A stretch of 40,349 nt of DNA. Origin: an uncultured Oscillospiraceae bacterium. Its GTDB lineage: Bacteria > Bacillota > Clostridia > Oscillospirales > Oscillospiraceae. The notes under the pieces were generated by a model. It made no database searches. It saw only the letters and a program-made list of their open reading frames with translations, and was not told the origin of the DNA. A program made the position numbers and the translations under genes. The stretch is taken from contig CAKTEB010000011.1 of NCBI GenBank assembly GCA_934546685.1, positions 1 to 40,349 of the forward strand. The letters are read 5' to 3'. Shown piece by piece: positions 31,546 to 40,208 of the stretch; within the stretch, counting starts at the first letter, position 1, and every line of letters begins with the position of its first letter.

Positions 31546-32384
31546 AAAAATACTTCACCACCCGGATCCGTGTGGTGCTGGTACTGGCGGCGCTGGCGGC
31601 GCTCATCACCATCGGCAGCATGTTCCTATGGCCGGGAAAGGCCGGGGTGCTGAACAATGCGGTGTCCGTGGTGGTCAACCCGGTGAAGAACGGCGTGACG
31701 CTGCTGGTGGACAAGGCTGAGCGGCTCTACAACTACGTCTTCGGCTATGAGCTCCTGCAGGCGGAAAACGAGCGCCTCCAGGGAGAGCTGGCCAACATGA
31801 ATCAGGACATCCGGGACGCCCAGGCCAATAAGGCGGAGAACGAGCGGCTCCGCACCCTCCAGGGACTTACGGAAAAGCACACGGACTACGATCTGGCCAT
31901 TGCCAACGTGGTATCGAGAGGCGGCAGCGGTTACGGCAGCACCATGACCATCTCTCAGGGCTCCTCCGCGGGCCTGGAGTCCGGCATGTGCGCCATCACT
32001 GAAAGCGGCCAAGTGGTGGGCCTCATCACCGAGGTGGGAACCAACTGGTCCACTGTCACCACCATCCTGGACACCACCTCAGAGATCGGCGCGTATATCT
32101 TCGGCAGCGGCTACAGCTGTATTGCCCAGGGCGATTTTACCCTCATGAAGGAGGGCAAGCTCCGGGCCAGCTATCTAAGCTCCTCTGCTACCATCCGAAA
32201 CTCTGACCAGCTGCTGACCTCCGGCGACGGCGATATCTATCCCCCGGGCCTTGTGATCGGCAGCGTCACCGACGTGGGCGACGACGAGACCAATGTGGCA
32301 AAATACGCGGTCATCAGCCCAACGGTGGAGATGAGCTCTGTGGATCAGGTCTTTATCATCAAATCCTATGCGATCAGCGACTGA
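31542..32384 (+). CDS. mreC: Rod shape-determining protein MreC
   Basis: 280 residues: short cytoplasmic N-terminus, one membrane helix (about 10-30), a coiled coil (about 70-105, LQAENERLQGELANMNQ), then two beta-barrel domains characteristic of MreC (IANVVSRGGSGYGSTMTIS, GDIYPPGLVIGSV). It links the cytoskeleton to the elongation machinery outside the membrane. Overlaps maf by 4 bases. mreB is not in this window. Confidence 0.95.
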   Translation: MKKYFTTRIRVVLVLAALAALITIGSMFLWPGKAGVLNNAVSVVVNPVKNGVTLLVDKAERLYNYVFGYELLQAENERLQGELANMNQDIRDAQANKAENERLRTLQGLTEKHTDYDLAIANVVSRGGSGYGSTMTISQGSSAGLESGMCAITESGQVVGLITEVGTNWSTVTTILDTTSEIGAYIFGSGYSCIAQGDFTLMKEGKLRASYLSSSATIRNSDQLLTSGDGDIYPPGLVIGSVTDVGDDETNVAKYAVISPTVEMSSVDQVFIIKSYAISD

Positions 32385-32401
32385 GCGGAAGGGAGCGGCA
32401 T

Positions 32402-32914
32402 ATGTCCAGTAAAATGCAGTTTCGGATGAAGATGGCCCTGTATGCCCTGGTGCTGCTGGGGGCCCTTCTGCTGGACGAGGCGGTGTTCAGCGCTCTGAAC
32501 CTCCGGTACCGGCCCTGTGTGATGCCCATTGCGGTGACCTGCATCGGCCTGTGGGAGGGCGTGGAGAAGGGCGCGATCTTCGGACTGGCCGGCGGCTGCC
32601 TCTGGGCCTGGAGCGGCCCGCTGAGCATCCTGGGGGCGTGGCACATCGTGGCCCTGACCCTGTCGGGCATGGCGGCGGGACTGCTGTCCCAGCGGTTCCT
32701 GCTCCAGAGCTGGAAGACCATTTTCAGCGTCAGCATCCCGGTGCTGTTTCTCACCGAGGGCGTCTACGTCATCGCCCTGTCCGCCTCCGGCACCCTGCCC
32801 GGGATGGCGATCCTCACGGAATTCGCCCCGGAATGCCTGCTCTCCATGGCATTCTGCCTGATCTTTTATCCCGTGACCCAGTATATTTCCAGAATTGGAG
32901 GATTCCATGGATAG
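32402..32914 (+). CDS. mreD: Rod shape-determining protein MreD
   Basis: 170 residues, five to six hydrophobic segments, as in MreD, an integral membrane part of the elongasome. Identity rests on size, topology and position between mreC and the PBP2 gene; sequence motifs are weak in this family. GAGCGG precedes the start. The end overlaps the PBP2 gene by 8 bases. Confidence 0.85.
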   Translation: MSSKMQFRMKMALYALVLLGALLLDEAVFSALNLRYRPCVMPIAVTCIGLWEGVEKGAIFGLAGGCLWAWSGPLSILGAWHIVALTLSGMAAGLLSQRFLLQSWKTIFSVSIPVLFLTEGVYVIALSASGTLPGMAILTEFAPECLLSMAFCLIFYPVTQYISRIGGFHG

Positions 32915-34994
32915 AACCTATCGCTTTCGGAACGGCATTATCGTGTTTCTGATCTTCCTGGTGGCGGCCATCTACGCCATCCGGCTGTTTTCCCTGCAGC
33001 TCACAAAAAACGAAGACAATGCCTACGGAAGCTCCAATACCACCAGCTATGTGCAGTATGTCACCGCCGCCCGGGGCGAGATCCTGGACCGGCACGGCAA
33101 TGTGCTGGTCAGCAACCGGGCCACCTATAACGTGACCCTTCAGAGCTTTGTGCTCTTTAACTCCGACGATCCCAACGGGTATCTCTTAAAGCTGGCCCAG
33201 ACCTGCATCAAAAACGGCATTGAGTATGAGGAGACCCTGCCCCTCTCCACCACGACGCCTTATGTCTACACCCTGGACGACCTTTCGGATACGGACCGGT
33301 ATTATTACCGCCGGTTCCTGCTGAATCGCGGCTGGGACGCGGATATGACGGCGGAGAACCTGGCAAAAAAGCTCAAGTCTGCCTATCATATCACCGACGA
33401 GTACACCGAGGAGGAGGCCCGGCTCATTATGGGCCTCCGGTATGAGCTGGATCTGCCCAACTACGCCAACGCGGAAACCTATACCCCAGTGTCGGATATC
33501 TCCGCGGATCAGCTGGCCATCCTCAAGGAGCTGAACATCCCCGGCATGGACGTGGAGACCACCTCTGTCCGGGAGATCAACACCAGCTTCGCTGCGCAGA
33601 TCCTGGGCCATGTGGGCCTGATGAGCGCCGAGGAGTATGAGGAGACCTATAAGGATCAGGACTACAGCATGAACGCCACCGTGGGCAAGGACGGCATGGA
33701 GGCCGCCTTTGAGCAGTACCTCCACGGCACCGACGGCCAGAAGGTCGTCACCGTGACCTCCGACGGCACGGTGGTGGACGAATACTGGAAGGTAGAGCCT
33801 CAGAGCGGCGCCAATGTGGTGACCACCATCGACATTGGCATGCAGGAGGTGGCCGAGGAATCCCTGGCCAAGTATATCCAGGCCATGGCCGAGCAGGGCA
33901 AGGACAAAAACGGCGGCGTGGATGCGGGAGCCCATGGCTCCGACGCCCGGTCCGGCGCGGTGGTGGCCATGAACGTCAGCACCGGCGAGGTGCTCTGCGC
34001 GGCCAACTATCCCACCTATGACGCCAAGGACTACTTTACAAAGTATGACGAGCTGGCATCGGACACCGACAGCCCCCTGGCCAACCGGGCTCTTAACTAT
34101 GCCCTGGCACCCGGCTCCACCTTCAAGATGGTCACAGCCATCGCGGCCATGCGCCACGGCATCGATCCGGGCTTCTCGGTGAACGATACCGGTACCTTTA
34201 CCAAGTATTCCGACTTCCCGGGCAAGTGCTGGATCCTCACCTCTGCGGGCCATGGTCACGGCGTTCTCGATATGCGGGGCGCCATTGCAAACTCCTGCAA
34301 CGTCTACTTCTACACCGTGGGCGATATGATGGACATTGACGAGATCGATGCGGTGGGCGAGAGCTTCGGTTTTGGCCAGTCCACGGGCTCCGAGGTGGCG
34401 GACAGCAAGGGTATCCTGGCGTCCCGGGCCAACAAGCAGGCCCTGTATGATACGGAGATCGATCAGAACTGGTATGTGGCGGATACCCTGATGGCCTCCA
34501 TCGGCCAGTCCATCACCACAGCCACGCCCCTTCAGCTGTGCCGCTATGTGGCGGCGCTGTCTACCGGCGGCACCCTGTACAACGCCACGTTCCTGCGCCG
34601 GGCGGTGTCCTCGGACTTCCAGACCCTGGTGGAGGCCAACGGCTTTGCGCCGGTATCCACGGGCCTCATCAGCGACACGGAGTATCAGGTTATCAAGGAA
34701 GGCATGGTGCAGTGCTCCACCGAGGGCACGGCCATGAGCTATCTCAAGGACTATCGGGTCACGGTGGCCAGTAAGACCGGTACGGCGCAGCACGGCAACG
34801 GCGGCTCCGATAACGCCTCCTTTGTGTGCTGGGCCCCTGCGGACGATCCGGAGATCGCCATTGCGGTCTATGTGGAGCACGGCGACACCGGCGGCTACTT
34901 CTCCCAGGTGGCCAAGGACATCATGGACTACTATTTTGACAGCAAGGATCTGGCCCAGGAGGTGGAGCCGGAGAACACCATGCTGGTGAACTGA
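32907..34994 (+). CDS. mrdA: Penicillin-binding protein 2 (class B transpeptidase)
   Basis: 695 residues. N-terminal cytoplasmic tail and one membrane helix (about 8-28), a PBP dimer domain (about 50-320), and a transpeptidase domain with SxxK at Ser404-Lys407 (PGSTFK), SxN at Ser463-Asn465 (NSCNVYF) and KTG at 623-625 (ASKTGTAQHG). It cross-links peptidoglycan during cell elongation and is a beta-lactam target. The start at 32907 has GGAGG 5 bases upstream, overlapping mreD by 8 bases. It forms an operon with maf, mreC and mreD. Confidence 0.95.
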   Translation: MDRTYRFRNGIIVFLIFLVAAIYAIRLFSLQLTKNEDNAYGSSNTTSYVQYVTAARGEILDRHGNVLVSNRATYNVTLQSFVLFNSDDPNGYLLKLAQTCIKNGIEYEETLPLSTTTPYVYTLDDLSDTDRYYYRRFLLNRGWDADMTAENLAKKLKSAYHITDEYTEEEARLIMGLRYELDLPNYANAETYTPVSDISADQLAILKELNIPGMDVETTSVREINTSFAAQILGHVGLMSAEEYEETYKDQDYSMNATVGKDGMEAAFEQYLHGTDGQKVVTVTSDGTVVDEYWKVEPQSGANVVTTIDIGMQEVAEESLAKYIQAMAEQGKDKNGGVDAGAHGSDARSGAVVAMNVSTGEVLCAANYPTYDAKDYFTKYDELASDTDSPLANRALNYALAPGSTFKMVTAIAAMRHGIDPGFSVNDTGTFTKYSDFPGKCWILTSAGHGHGVLDMRGAIANSCNVYFYTVGDMMDIDEIDAVGESFGFGQSTGSEVADSKGILASRANKQALYDTEIDQNWYVADTLMASIGQSITTATPLQLCRYVAALSTGGTLYNATFLRRAVSSDFQTLVEANGFAPVSTGLISDTEYQVIKEGMVQCSTEGTAMSYLKDYRVTVASKTGTAQHGNGGSDNASFVCWAPADDPEIAIAVYVEHGDTGGYFSQVAKDIMDYYFDSKDLAQEVEPENTMLVN

Positions 34995-35008
34995 CAGGAG
35001 GAAGCAAC

Positions 35009-35944
35009 TTGACACTGGATTATATCACCCTGTCTCCCGAGGAGCTGGGGAAGCTGCTGTCCGCCGGAAACAGCGACGCGGCGATGGTATATCTATATAT
35101 AAAGGCCACCGGAGACGTGACCCTGAAGCAGGCGGAACGGAACCTGCGGATGAACAGCCAGAGCCTGGCCTGGGCGGAGAGTATGCTCAAGCGCCTGGGA
35201 CTCATGGACGCGGTGGTGCCCAAGGAGCGCTTTGACCGGCAGCAGGCGCCGGTGTATACCGGGGAGGAGGTCACGGCCTACTCCGCCCGGGATCCCAGCT
35301 TTCAGCTGCTCCAAGGGGAGGTCAGCCGGAGAATGGGCCGGGTGCTTACCACCGAGGAGCTCAAAACTCTGCTCTCCCTCCGGGACTATCTGAAGCTCCC
35401 GCCGGAGGTCATCAGTATGGCCCTGACCTACTGCCTCCAGCGGCTGGAATACTACAACAAGAGCGAGGGCAAAAACCGCACCATCACCATGCGCATGCTG
35501 GAGAAGGAGTGCTACCGGTGGGCCAACAACGGCATCCGAACCCTGGAGCAGGCCGGCAGCTATATCGCCCACGGCATGGAGCTCATGGCCCCGGAGAACC
35601 GGGTGAAGAAGGCCATGAACATTGACCGGCCCCTGGTGGAGACGGAAAAGCAGTACATACACGCCTGGCTGGATATGGGCTTCGATGTGGATGCCATTCG
35701 GCTGGCCTTTGAGAAGACCATGGTGTCCACCGGGCGGCTGGCCTGGCGATACATGAACAAGATCATGCTGAACTGGCATGAGAAGAACATCCATACGGGA
35801 CGGGAGGCAGCGGCGGAGGATAAGGCGGCTGCGGCCACCCAGCAGTCCGGCGGCAAAAAGCCCCAGGGAACCTTTACCCCTGGCGCGGAGGAGGTCGCCG
35901 CAGTGAGCCGCCTGCAGCGGTTCCGTGAGAGTTTGAAGGAGTGA
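35009..35944 (+). CDS. DnaD-domain replication initiation protein
   Basis: 311 residues starting at TTG (35009), with AGGAGG 7 bases upstream. An N-terminal winged-helix-like part (about 1-100) is followed by a DnaD-like helical domain (about 200-280; LVETEKQYIHAWLDMGFDVDAIRLAFE, YMNKIMLNWHEKNIHT) and a short disordered tail. An earlier helical repeat at about 100-185 resembles a second DnaD copy. Role: with the helicase loader that follows, it restarts or initiates replication by opening and bridging DNA. It begins 14 bases after the PBP2 gene and ends 4 bases before the loader gene. Confidence 0.88.
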   Translation: MTLDYITLSPEELGKLLSAGNSDAAMVYLYIKATGDVTLKQAERNLRMNSQSLAWAESMLKRLGLMDAVVPKERFDRQQAPVYTGEEVTAYSARDPSFQLLQGEVSRRMGRVLTTEELKTLLSLRDYLKLPPEVISMALTYCLQRLEYYNKSEGKNRTITMRMLEKECYRWANNGIRTLEQAGSYIAHGMELMAPENRVKKAMNIDRPLVETEKQYIHAWLDMGFDVDAIRLAFEKTMVSTGRLAWRYMNKIMLNWHEKNIHTGREAAAEDKAAAATQQSGGKKPQGTFTPGAEEVAAVSRLQRFRESLKE

Positions 35945-35948
35945 TCCC

Positions 35949-36938
35949 ATGGGCTATGAAAGAGAAGTGCTGGCCAGAGCCAGAGCCCGGCACCAGGAGG
36001 CGGTGGACCAGTTTCAGCGCGTTCAGCGGGAACGCCGGGACCGGATCTACCGGGAATACCCCAGAGTTCAGGAGCTGGACCGTCAGCTGCGCCGGACCAT
36101 GGCGGAGTTCATGGCGGAGACCTTCCGAAACGGTCAGGATCCCCGGGAGGCCGTGGAGCTGCTGCGCCGGGAGAACCTGCACCTCCAGGAGGAGCGCCGG
36201 GAGATCCTGCGGAAAAGCGGCTACGGCGAGAACTACCTGACCGACGGCCCCATGTGCCGCAAGTGCAGCGACACGGGCTATGTGGGGGAGAAGATGTGCT
36301 CCTGCCTGGATCGGTTCTGCCAGGAGGAGCAGAAGAAGACCCTCACCAGTCTGCTCTCTGGGAATCTCAGCAGCTTCGACGATTTTTCCCTGGACTACTA
36401 CGACGATACCACCCGGGATCCCTCCCTGGGGCTGACGCCCCGGCAGGAGATGGAGATCGTCTATGAGACCTGCGTGGAGTATGCCCGGAAGTTCTCCCTG
36501 CGCTCCGGCAGCCTCTTGATGAACGGCGGCACGGGCCTGGGAAAGACGTTCCTGTCCGCCTGCATCGCCCGGACGGTAGTGTCCATGGGCTACTCCGTAG
36601 TCTACGACACTGCCATCCATGTATTCTCCTGCCTGGAAAAGGAGAAATTCGGAAACGCTGATGCAGAGGAAAAGCGCATGACCCAGCGGATCATGGAGTG
36701 TGACCTGCTGATCCTGGACGACCTGGGGACGGAAATGCCCACCAGCTTCATTTCCCCGGCCCTCTACGGGGTGGTCAATGGGCGGATCCTGGCCAGAAAG
36801 CCCACCATCATCTCCACGAATCTGTCCATGGGAGATCTGGGGCGCCGGTATACGGCCCAGATCGCATCCCGGCTCAAGGGGGAGTACATTCCGCTGGTGT
36901 TCATCGGCAAGGATATTCGCTTGCTGAAAACAGACTGA
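35949..36938 (+). CDS. DnaC/DnaI-like helicase loader (AAA+ ATPase)
   Basis: 329 residues. The N-terminal half (about 1-130) contains a zinc-type cysteine set (CRKCSDTGYVGEKMCSCLDRFC), as in DnaI-like loaders. The C-terminal AAA+ domain has Walker A GGTGLGKTFLS (about 195-205), Walker B LLILDDLGTE and a sensor region (IISTNLS). It loads the replicative helicase onto DNA. AAGGAG lies 7 bases before the start; gene order with the DnaD-like gene matches clostridial primosome pairs. It ends at a strong terminator. Confidence 0.93.
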   Translation: MGYEREVLARARARHQEAVDQFQRVQRERRDRIYREYPRVQELDRQLRRTMAEFMAETFRNGQDPREAVELLRRENLHLQEERREILRKSGYGENYLTDGPMCRKCSDTGYVGEKMCSCLDRFCQEEQKKTLTSLLSGNLSSFDDFSLDYYDDTTRDPSLGLTPRQEMEIVYETCVEYARKFSLRSGSLLMNGGTGLGKTFLSACIARTVVSMGYSVVYDTAIHVFSCLEKEKFGNADAEEKRMTQRIMECDLLILDDLGTEMPTSFISPALYGVVNGRILARKPTIISTNLSMGDLGRRYTAQIASRLKGEYIPLVFIGKDIRLLKTD

Positions 36939-36948
36939 ATAGCAAAGA

Positions 36949-36984
36949 GGCTGCTGCACTGAAATGTGCAGCAGCCGAATTTTG
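36949..36984. terminator. Terminator after the helicase loader gene
   Basis: Perfect 11-bp stem GGCTGCTGCAC (36949-36959) with 36966-36976, 6-base loop, then AATTTT. It also faces the convergent thioesterase gene. Confidence 0.85.
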
Positions 36985-36992
36985 GGCTTCAA

Positions 36993-37442
36993 TCAATCCT
37001 TGCGAATGATGGCGTATGTACCCAGCGCGGTGCAGGCCACCTTGCCGGAGGAGGGGATGATGGCCTCGCAGTAGGCCGTGGCATTTCTTCGGCCCAGAGA
37101 GGTCAGGTGCGTGCGGATCAGGACGGTCTTATCCATGGGGATGGGCCGCAGATAGTTCACGGTCATGGACACCGTGGGCGGGATGGTCTCCCGGGAGAAG
37201 CAGTAGACGGCGATGCTCATGGCCAGGTCCATCATGGTATAGGCCATGCCTCCGTGGAGCGTGCCAAGACCGTTGACCTGCCAGCCCTCCAGGGGGAATT
37301 CCAGGGTCAGCGTGCGGCTAGTATCATCGCAGTCCACGAATCGCGCCCCTAGCTTGCCGTTGAGGGTGTGGGCCATGGTGGTGTTGATGAAGCTCAGCTC
37401 CTGCTGGAGCCACTGCTCTGTGGTAACGGGTGCTTCGACCAT
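36993..37442 (-). CDS. PaaI-family hotdog thioesterase
   Basis: 149 residues, one hotdog fold. GTLHGGMAYTMMDLAM is the PaaI-type motif with the Gly-Gly and Asp involved in catalysis; TVSMTVNYLRPIPM is the following strand. Family reaction: hydrolysis of acyl-CoA thioesters, often aromatic. The start ATG follows GGAAGG by 8 bases. It stands alone. A link to the aromatic acid operon 11 kb away is possible but not shown. Confidence 0.9.
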   Translation of the reverse strand: MVEAPVTTEQWLQQELSFINTTMAHTLNGKLGARFVDCDDTSRTLTLEFPLEGWQVNGLGTLHGGMAYTMMDLAMSIAVYCFSRETIPPTVSMTVNYLRPIPMDKTVLIRTHLTSLGRRNATAYCEAIIPSSGKVACTALGTYAIIRKD

Positions 37443-37468
37443 AAAAATTACCTTCCTTCCGCATTCAA

Positions 37469-37512
37469 ATTATACTATCCTAACCATAGCACAAGTCCTG
37501 GAAAACTGTCAA
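37469..37512 (-). promoter_or_regulatory. Candidate promoter region of the thioesterase gene
   Basis: Minus-strand TATAAT at 37469-37474 with no good -35. An alternative is TTGACA (37507-37512), 18 bp, TATGGT (37483-37488). The region also overlaps the divergent phosphatase start. Confidence 0.45.
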
Positions 37513-37526
37513 TGGGAGAAACGAAA

Positions 37527-38018
37527 GTGACAAAGAATTTTTATCAGCAGATCCACAATGGCGTGTCCGCCCGGCCTTGGCTCAAGGCCGCCGTGACCGC
37601 CAGCGCCAAGCTCCTGCCGGGGCTGGTGTATCTCAGCTATCCGCTGCTGCTACTGTATCTTTTGATTTGGAACCGGGCCGTGCTGCTGCGGAGCGTTCTG
37701 GTCCCTGCTGCGGGGTTCCTGATCGTGACTGTCCTCCGGGCGGCCATCAATGCGCCCCGGCCCTATGAGGCCCTGGGGATTCCGGCCGTTACCCATAAGG
37801 ACACCCAGGGGAAGTCCTTCCCCTCCCGGCATGCGGCCTGCGGCGCGGTGATCGCGGTGACGGCCCTTTATGCGCTTCCGCCCCTGGGCTGGGCGCTGCT
37901 GGCGGTGAGTCTGCTGATCGCCCTGTCCCGGGTGCTCTCCGGAGTGCATTTTGTGAAGGATGTGCTGGCGGGCTGGCTCTTGGGCGCGATGATCGGCTGC
38001 ATTGGATTCCTGATTTAG
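37527..38018 (+). CDS. PAP2-superfamily phosphatase (copy 1)
   Basis: 163 residues, five to six hydrophobic segments. PAP2 motifs: RAAINAPRP in place of K-x6-RP (Arg for Lys), FPSRHAACG in place of PSGH, and SRVLSGVHFVKDVLAG for SR-x5-H-x3-D. Family role: lipid phosphatase such as undecaprenyl-diphosphate, phosphatidate or PGP phosphatase, acting at the membrane. Start GTG 37527 is chosen because GGGAG is 8 bases upstream; ATG 37512 is possible but has a weaker site. The Arg and PSRH variants may alter substrate choice. Confidence 0.85.
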   Translation: MTKNFYQQIHNGVSARPWLKAAVTASAKLLPGLVYLSYPLLLLYLLIWNRAVLLRSVLVPAAGFLIVTVLRAAINAPRPYEALGIPAVTHKDTQGKSFPSRHAACGAVIAVTALYALPPLGWALLAVSLLIALSRVLSGVHFVKDVLAGWLLGAMIGCIGFLI

Positions 38019-38022
38019 ATGA

Positions 38023-38048
38023 AAGCCCCAGGCTTCGGCCCGGGGCTT
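38023..38048 (+). terminator. Weak terminator-like hairpin after the first PAP2 gene
   Basis: AAGCCCC (38023-38029) pairs with GGGGCTT (38042-38048), with GG/CC inside a mismatch. There is no T-run. Confidence 0.4.
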
Positions 38049-38072
38049 CCGCTATAGCGAGACGTTTGCGAG

Positions 38073-38101
38073 ATGACAAAGCCCTGAAAACATGCTATAC
38101 T
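38073..38101 (+). promoter_or_regulatory. Promoter of the second PAP2 gene
   Basis: ATGACA (38073-38078), 17-bp spacer, TATACT (38096-38101), each one base from consensus. Confidence 0.7.
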
Positions 38102-38133
38102 ACCACTACTGAAATCAGATTGGAGAAGATACC

Positions 38134-38676
38134 GTGATTACGAATCTCGACCTAACGATCCTGGACTGGATCCAGGCCCACCTGCGGTGCGGCTTCCTCG
38201 ATCATATTGTCCCTTGGATCACTATGCTGGGGGAGGCGGGCTGGCTCTGGATCCTTTTGGCGGCGGTGCTGCTGGCCCGGAAGAAGACCCGGAAGCTGGG
38301 TCTGGCGGTAGCCATCTCCCTGCTGGTGGATCTGGTGCTCTGCAACCTGCTGCTGAAGCCTCTGGTGGCCCGGCCCAGACCCTTTACCTACCGACCGGAG
38401 CTTACCCTGCTGGTGAAGCCGCCCAAGGACTTTTCCTTTCCCTCGGGGCATACGGCGGCCTCCTTCGCGGCGGCCTCAGCGCTGGCGTTTGCACGCTGCC
38501 GCCACTGGCGGCCCGCCATGCTTTTGGCGGTGCTCATCGCCCTGAGCCGCCTGTATTTGTTTGTGCACTATCCAACGGACGTACTCTGTGGGGCGATCCT
38601 GGGCGTCATTTGCGGCCTGATCGGGGCTTTTTGGAGCAAAAAAGTCATGAAAAAGTGCAGAGAAAACACAAAATGA
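38134..38676 (+). CDS. PAP2-superfamily phosphatase (copy 2)
   Basis: 180 residues starting at GTG, with GGAG 8 bases upstream. Full PAP2 motifs: KPLVARPRP, FPSGHTAASF and SRLYLFVHYPTDVL. Five to six membrane segments, so an integral membrane lipid phosphatase; undecaprenyl-diphosphate phosphatase (BcrC-like) is a good possibility in a Gram-positive. It has its own promoter. It shares the fold with the preceding gene but is not a near-identical copy. Confidence 0.9.
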   Translation: MITNLDLTILDWIQAHLRCGFLDHIVPWITMLGEAGWLWILLAAVLLARKKTRKLGLAVAISLLVDLVLCNLLLKPLVARPRPFTYRPELTLLVKPPKDFSFPSGHTAASFAAASALAFARCRHWRPAMLLAVLIALSRLYLFVHYPTDVLCGAILGVICGLIGAFWSKKVMKKCRENTK

Positions 38677-38772
38677 AGCCTATCTTTCATTTTTGGGGTC
38701 GACAGGATAAAACATACAAAAGAACGGGAAAAATCCATGAAAATTCGGTGCAAAATGGTCCCGGCCAGCTTC

Positions 38773-38802
38773 TTGACGAGGGCCACTATAGTGTGGTAAA
38801 GT
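38773..38802 (+). promoter_or_regulatory. Promoter of the binding-protein gene
   Basis: TTGACG (38773-38778), 18-bp spacer, TAAAGT (38797-38802). The leader is about 50 bases and ends in TTGGAGG 8 bases before the start. Confidence 0.6.
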
Positions 38803-38860
38803 AGTAGCGAATTGTATATGACCTAAAACGTCATTACAAACATGATTGGAGGAACCAATA

Positions 38861-40114
38861 ATGAAGAAATTCAAGAAGGGTGCTGCTCTGGTCCTGTCTC
38901 TGGCCATGGTTATGAGCATGGCCGCCTGCGGCACCAGCACTTCCAGCACCAACAGCGCTGCTGAGGCCACTGGCTCTGAGGCAGCTGCAAGCACCGCAGA
39001 AAACGCTGCCGGCAATGTGGCTGGCAACACCTCTGGCGACACCATTAAGCTGGGCGGCATCGGCCCCCTGACCGGCGCAGCCGCTATTTATGGCAATGCT
39101 ACCAAGAACGGCTCTGAGCTGGCGGTTGAGGAGATCAACGCTCTGGGCGGTATTCAGTTTGAGATTAAGTGGGAAGACGACGAGCACGACCCTGAGAAGT
39201 CCGTCAACGCCTACAACAACCTGAAGGACTGGGGCATGCAGATGCTGGTCGGCACGACCACCACTGCTCCCTGCGTGGCTGTTTCTGCTGAGACCAACGC
39301 AGATCATATGTTCCAGCTGACTCCCTCCGCTTCTTCCACCGATGTCATCGGCGTGGATGACGCCCGGAAGGACAATGTCTTCCAGATGTGCTTTACCGAC
39401 CCCAACCAGGGCACCGCTTCCGCGCAGTACATCTCCGAGAAGAAGCTGGGCACCAAAATCGCCATCATCTACAACAACTCCGACGCTTACTCCACCGGCA
39501 TCTATAACAAGTTCGTTGCTGAGGCCGAGACTCTGGGCCTGGACGTTGTTTCCACTACCACCTTCACCGACGACACTGCCAACGACTTCTCCGTCCAGCT
39601 GGGCGAGGCCAAGAGTGCCGGCGCTGACCTGGTGTTCCTGCCCATCTACTACACCCCCGCTTCTCTGATTCTGAAGCAGGCCAATGGCATGGGCTATGAT
39701 CCCGTGTTCTTCGGCGTGGACGGCATGGACGGCATCCTGACTATGGAGGGCTTCGATACCTCTCTGGCCGAGGGCGTTATGCTCCTGACCCCCTTCTCCG
39801 CTGACGCTTCCGACGAGAAGACTCAGAGCTTCGTCACCAAGTACAAGGAGAAGTACGGCGATACTCCCAACCAGTTCGCTGCTGACGCTTATGACTGCGT
39901 CTACGCGATCTACGAGGCTTGCCAGAAGGCTGGCGTTACCGCTGATATGAGCGTTTCCGACGTCTGCGACAAGATGGAAGAGACCTTCACCTCCAGCGAC
40001 TTTACCTTCGACGGCCTGACCGGCGCCGGTATGACTTGGTCTACCACCGGTGAGGTTTCCAAGGATCCTAAGGGCATGAAGATCGAGAACGGCGCATACG
40101 TCGGCATGGACTAA
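38861..40114 (+). CDS. Branched-chain amino-acid-type ABC transporter substrate-binding lipoprotein
   Basis: 417 residues. Lipoprotein signal (lipobox SMAAC, Cys22), a Ser/Thr/Ala linker to about 60, then a type-I periplasmic-binding fold (LGGIGPLTGAAAIYGNATKNGSELAVEEINALGG split over the first lobe; ITIIY-like IAIIYNNSDAYSTG; DLVFLPIYYTPASLIL). The family captures leucine, isoleucine, valine or other small solutes for import. The start at 38861 has GGAGG 8 bases upstream. Codon choice is unlike its neighbours, with many GCT, GTT and TCT codons, as expected for a highly expressed gene. A strong hairpin after it probably lowers expression of the following permease relative to the binding protein. 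Confidence 0.92.
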   Translation: MKKFKKGAALVLSLAMVMSMAACGTSTSSTNSAAEATGSEAAASTAENAAGNVAGNTSGDTIKLGGIGPLTGAAAIYGNATKNGSELAVEEINALGGIQFEIKWEDDEHDPEKSVNAYNNLKDWGMQMLVGTTTTAPCVAVSAETNADHMFQLTPSASSTDVIGVDDARKDNVFQMCFTDPNQGTASAQYISEKKLGTKIAIIYNNSDAYSTGIYNKFVAEAETLGLDVVSTTTFTDDTANDFSVQLGEAKSAGADLVFLPIYYTPASLILKQANGMGYDPVFFGVDGMDGILTMEGFDTSLAEGVMLLTPFSADASDEKTQSFVTKYKEKYGDTPNQFAADAYDCVYAIYEACQKAGVTADMSVSDVCDKMEETFTSSDFTFDGLTGAGMTWSTTGEVSKDPKGMKIENGAYVGMD

Positions 40115-40138
40115 TCGCCCCTCTTTTGCAAACATCCA

Positions 40139-40170
40139 CGGGGGTTGCCTTCCGGCAACCCCCGTTTGTC
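40139..40170 (+). terminator. Terminator/attenuator between the binding protein and permease
   Basis: Perfect 11-bp stem CGGGGGTTGCC (40139-40149) with 40154-40164, 4-base loop, then TTTGTCC. It may reduce read-through into the permease gene. Confidence 0.75.
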
Positions 40171-40208
40171 CATTTTAAGAAATCTTTTTTGAAAGGGAGG
40201 TGTGTGGT

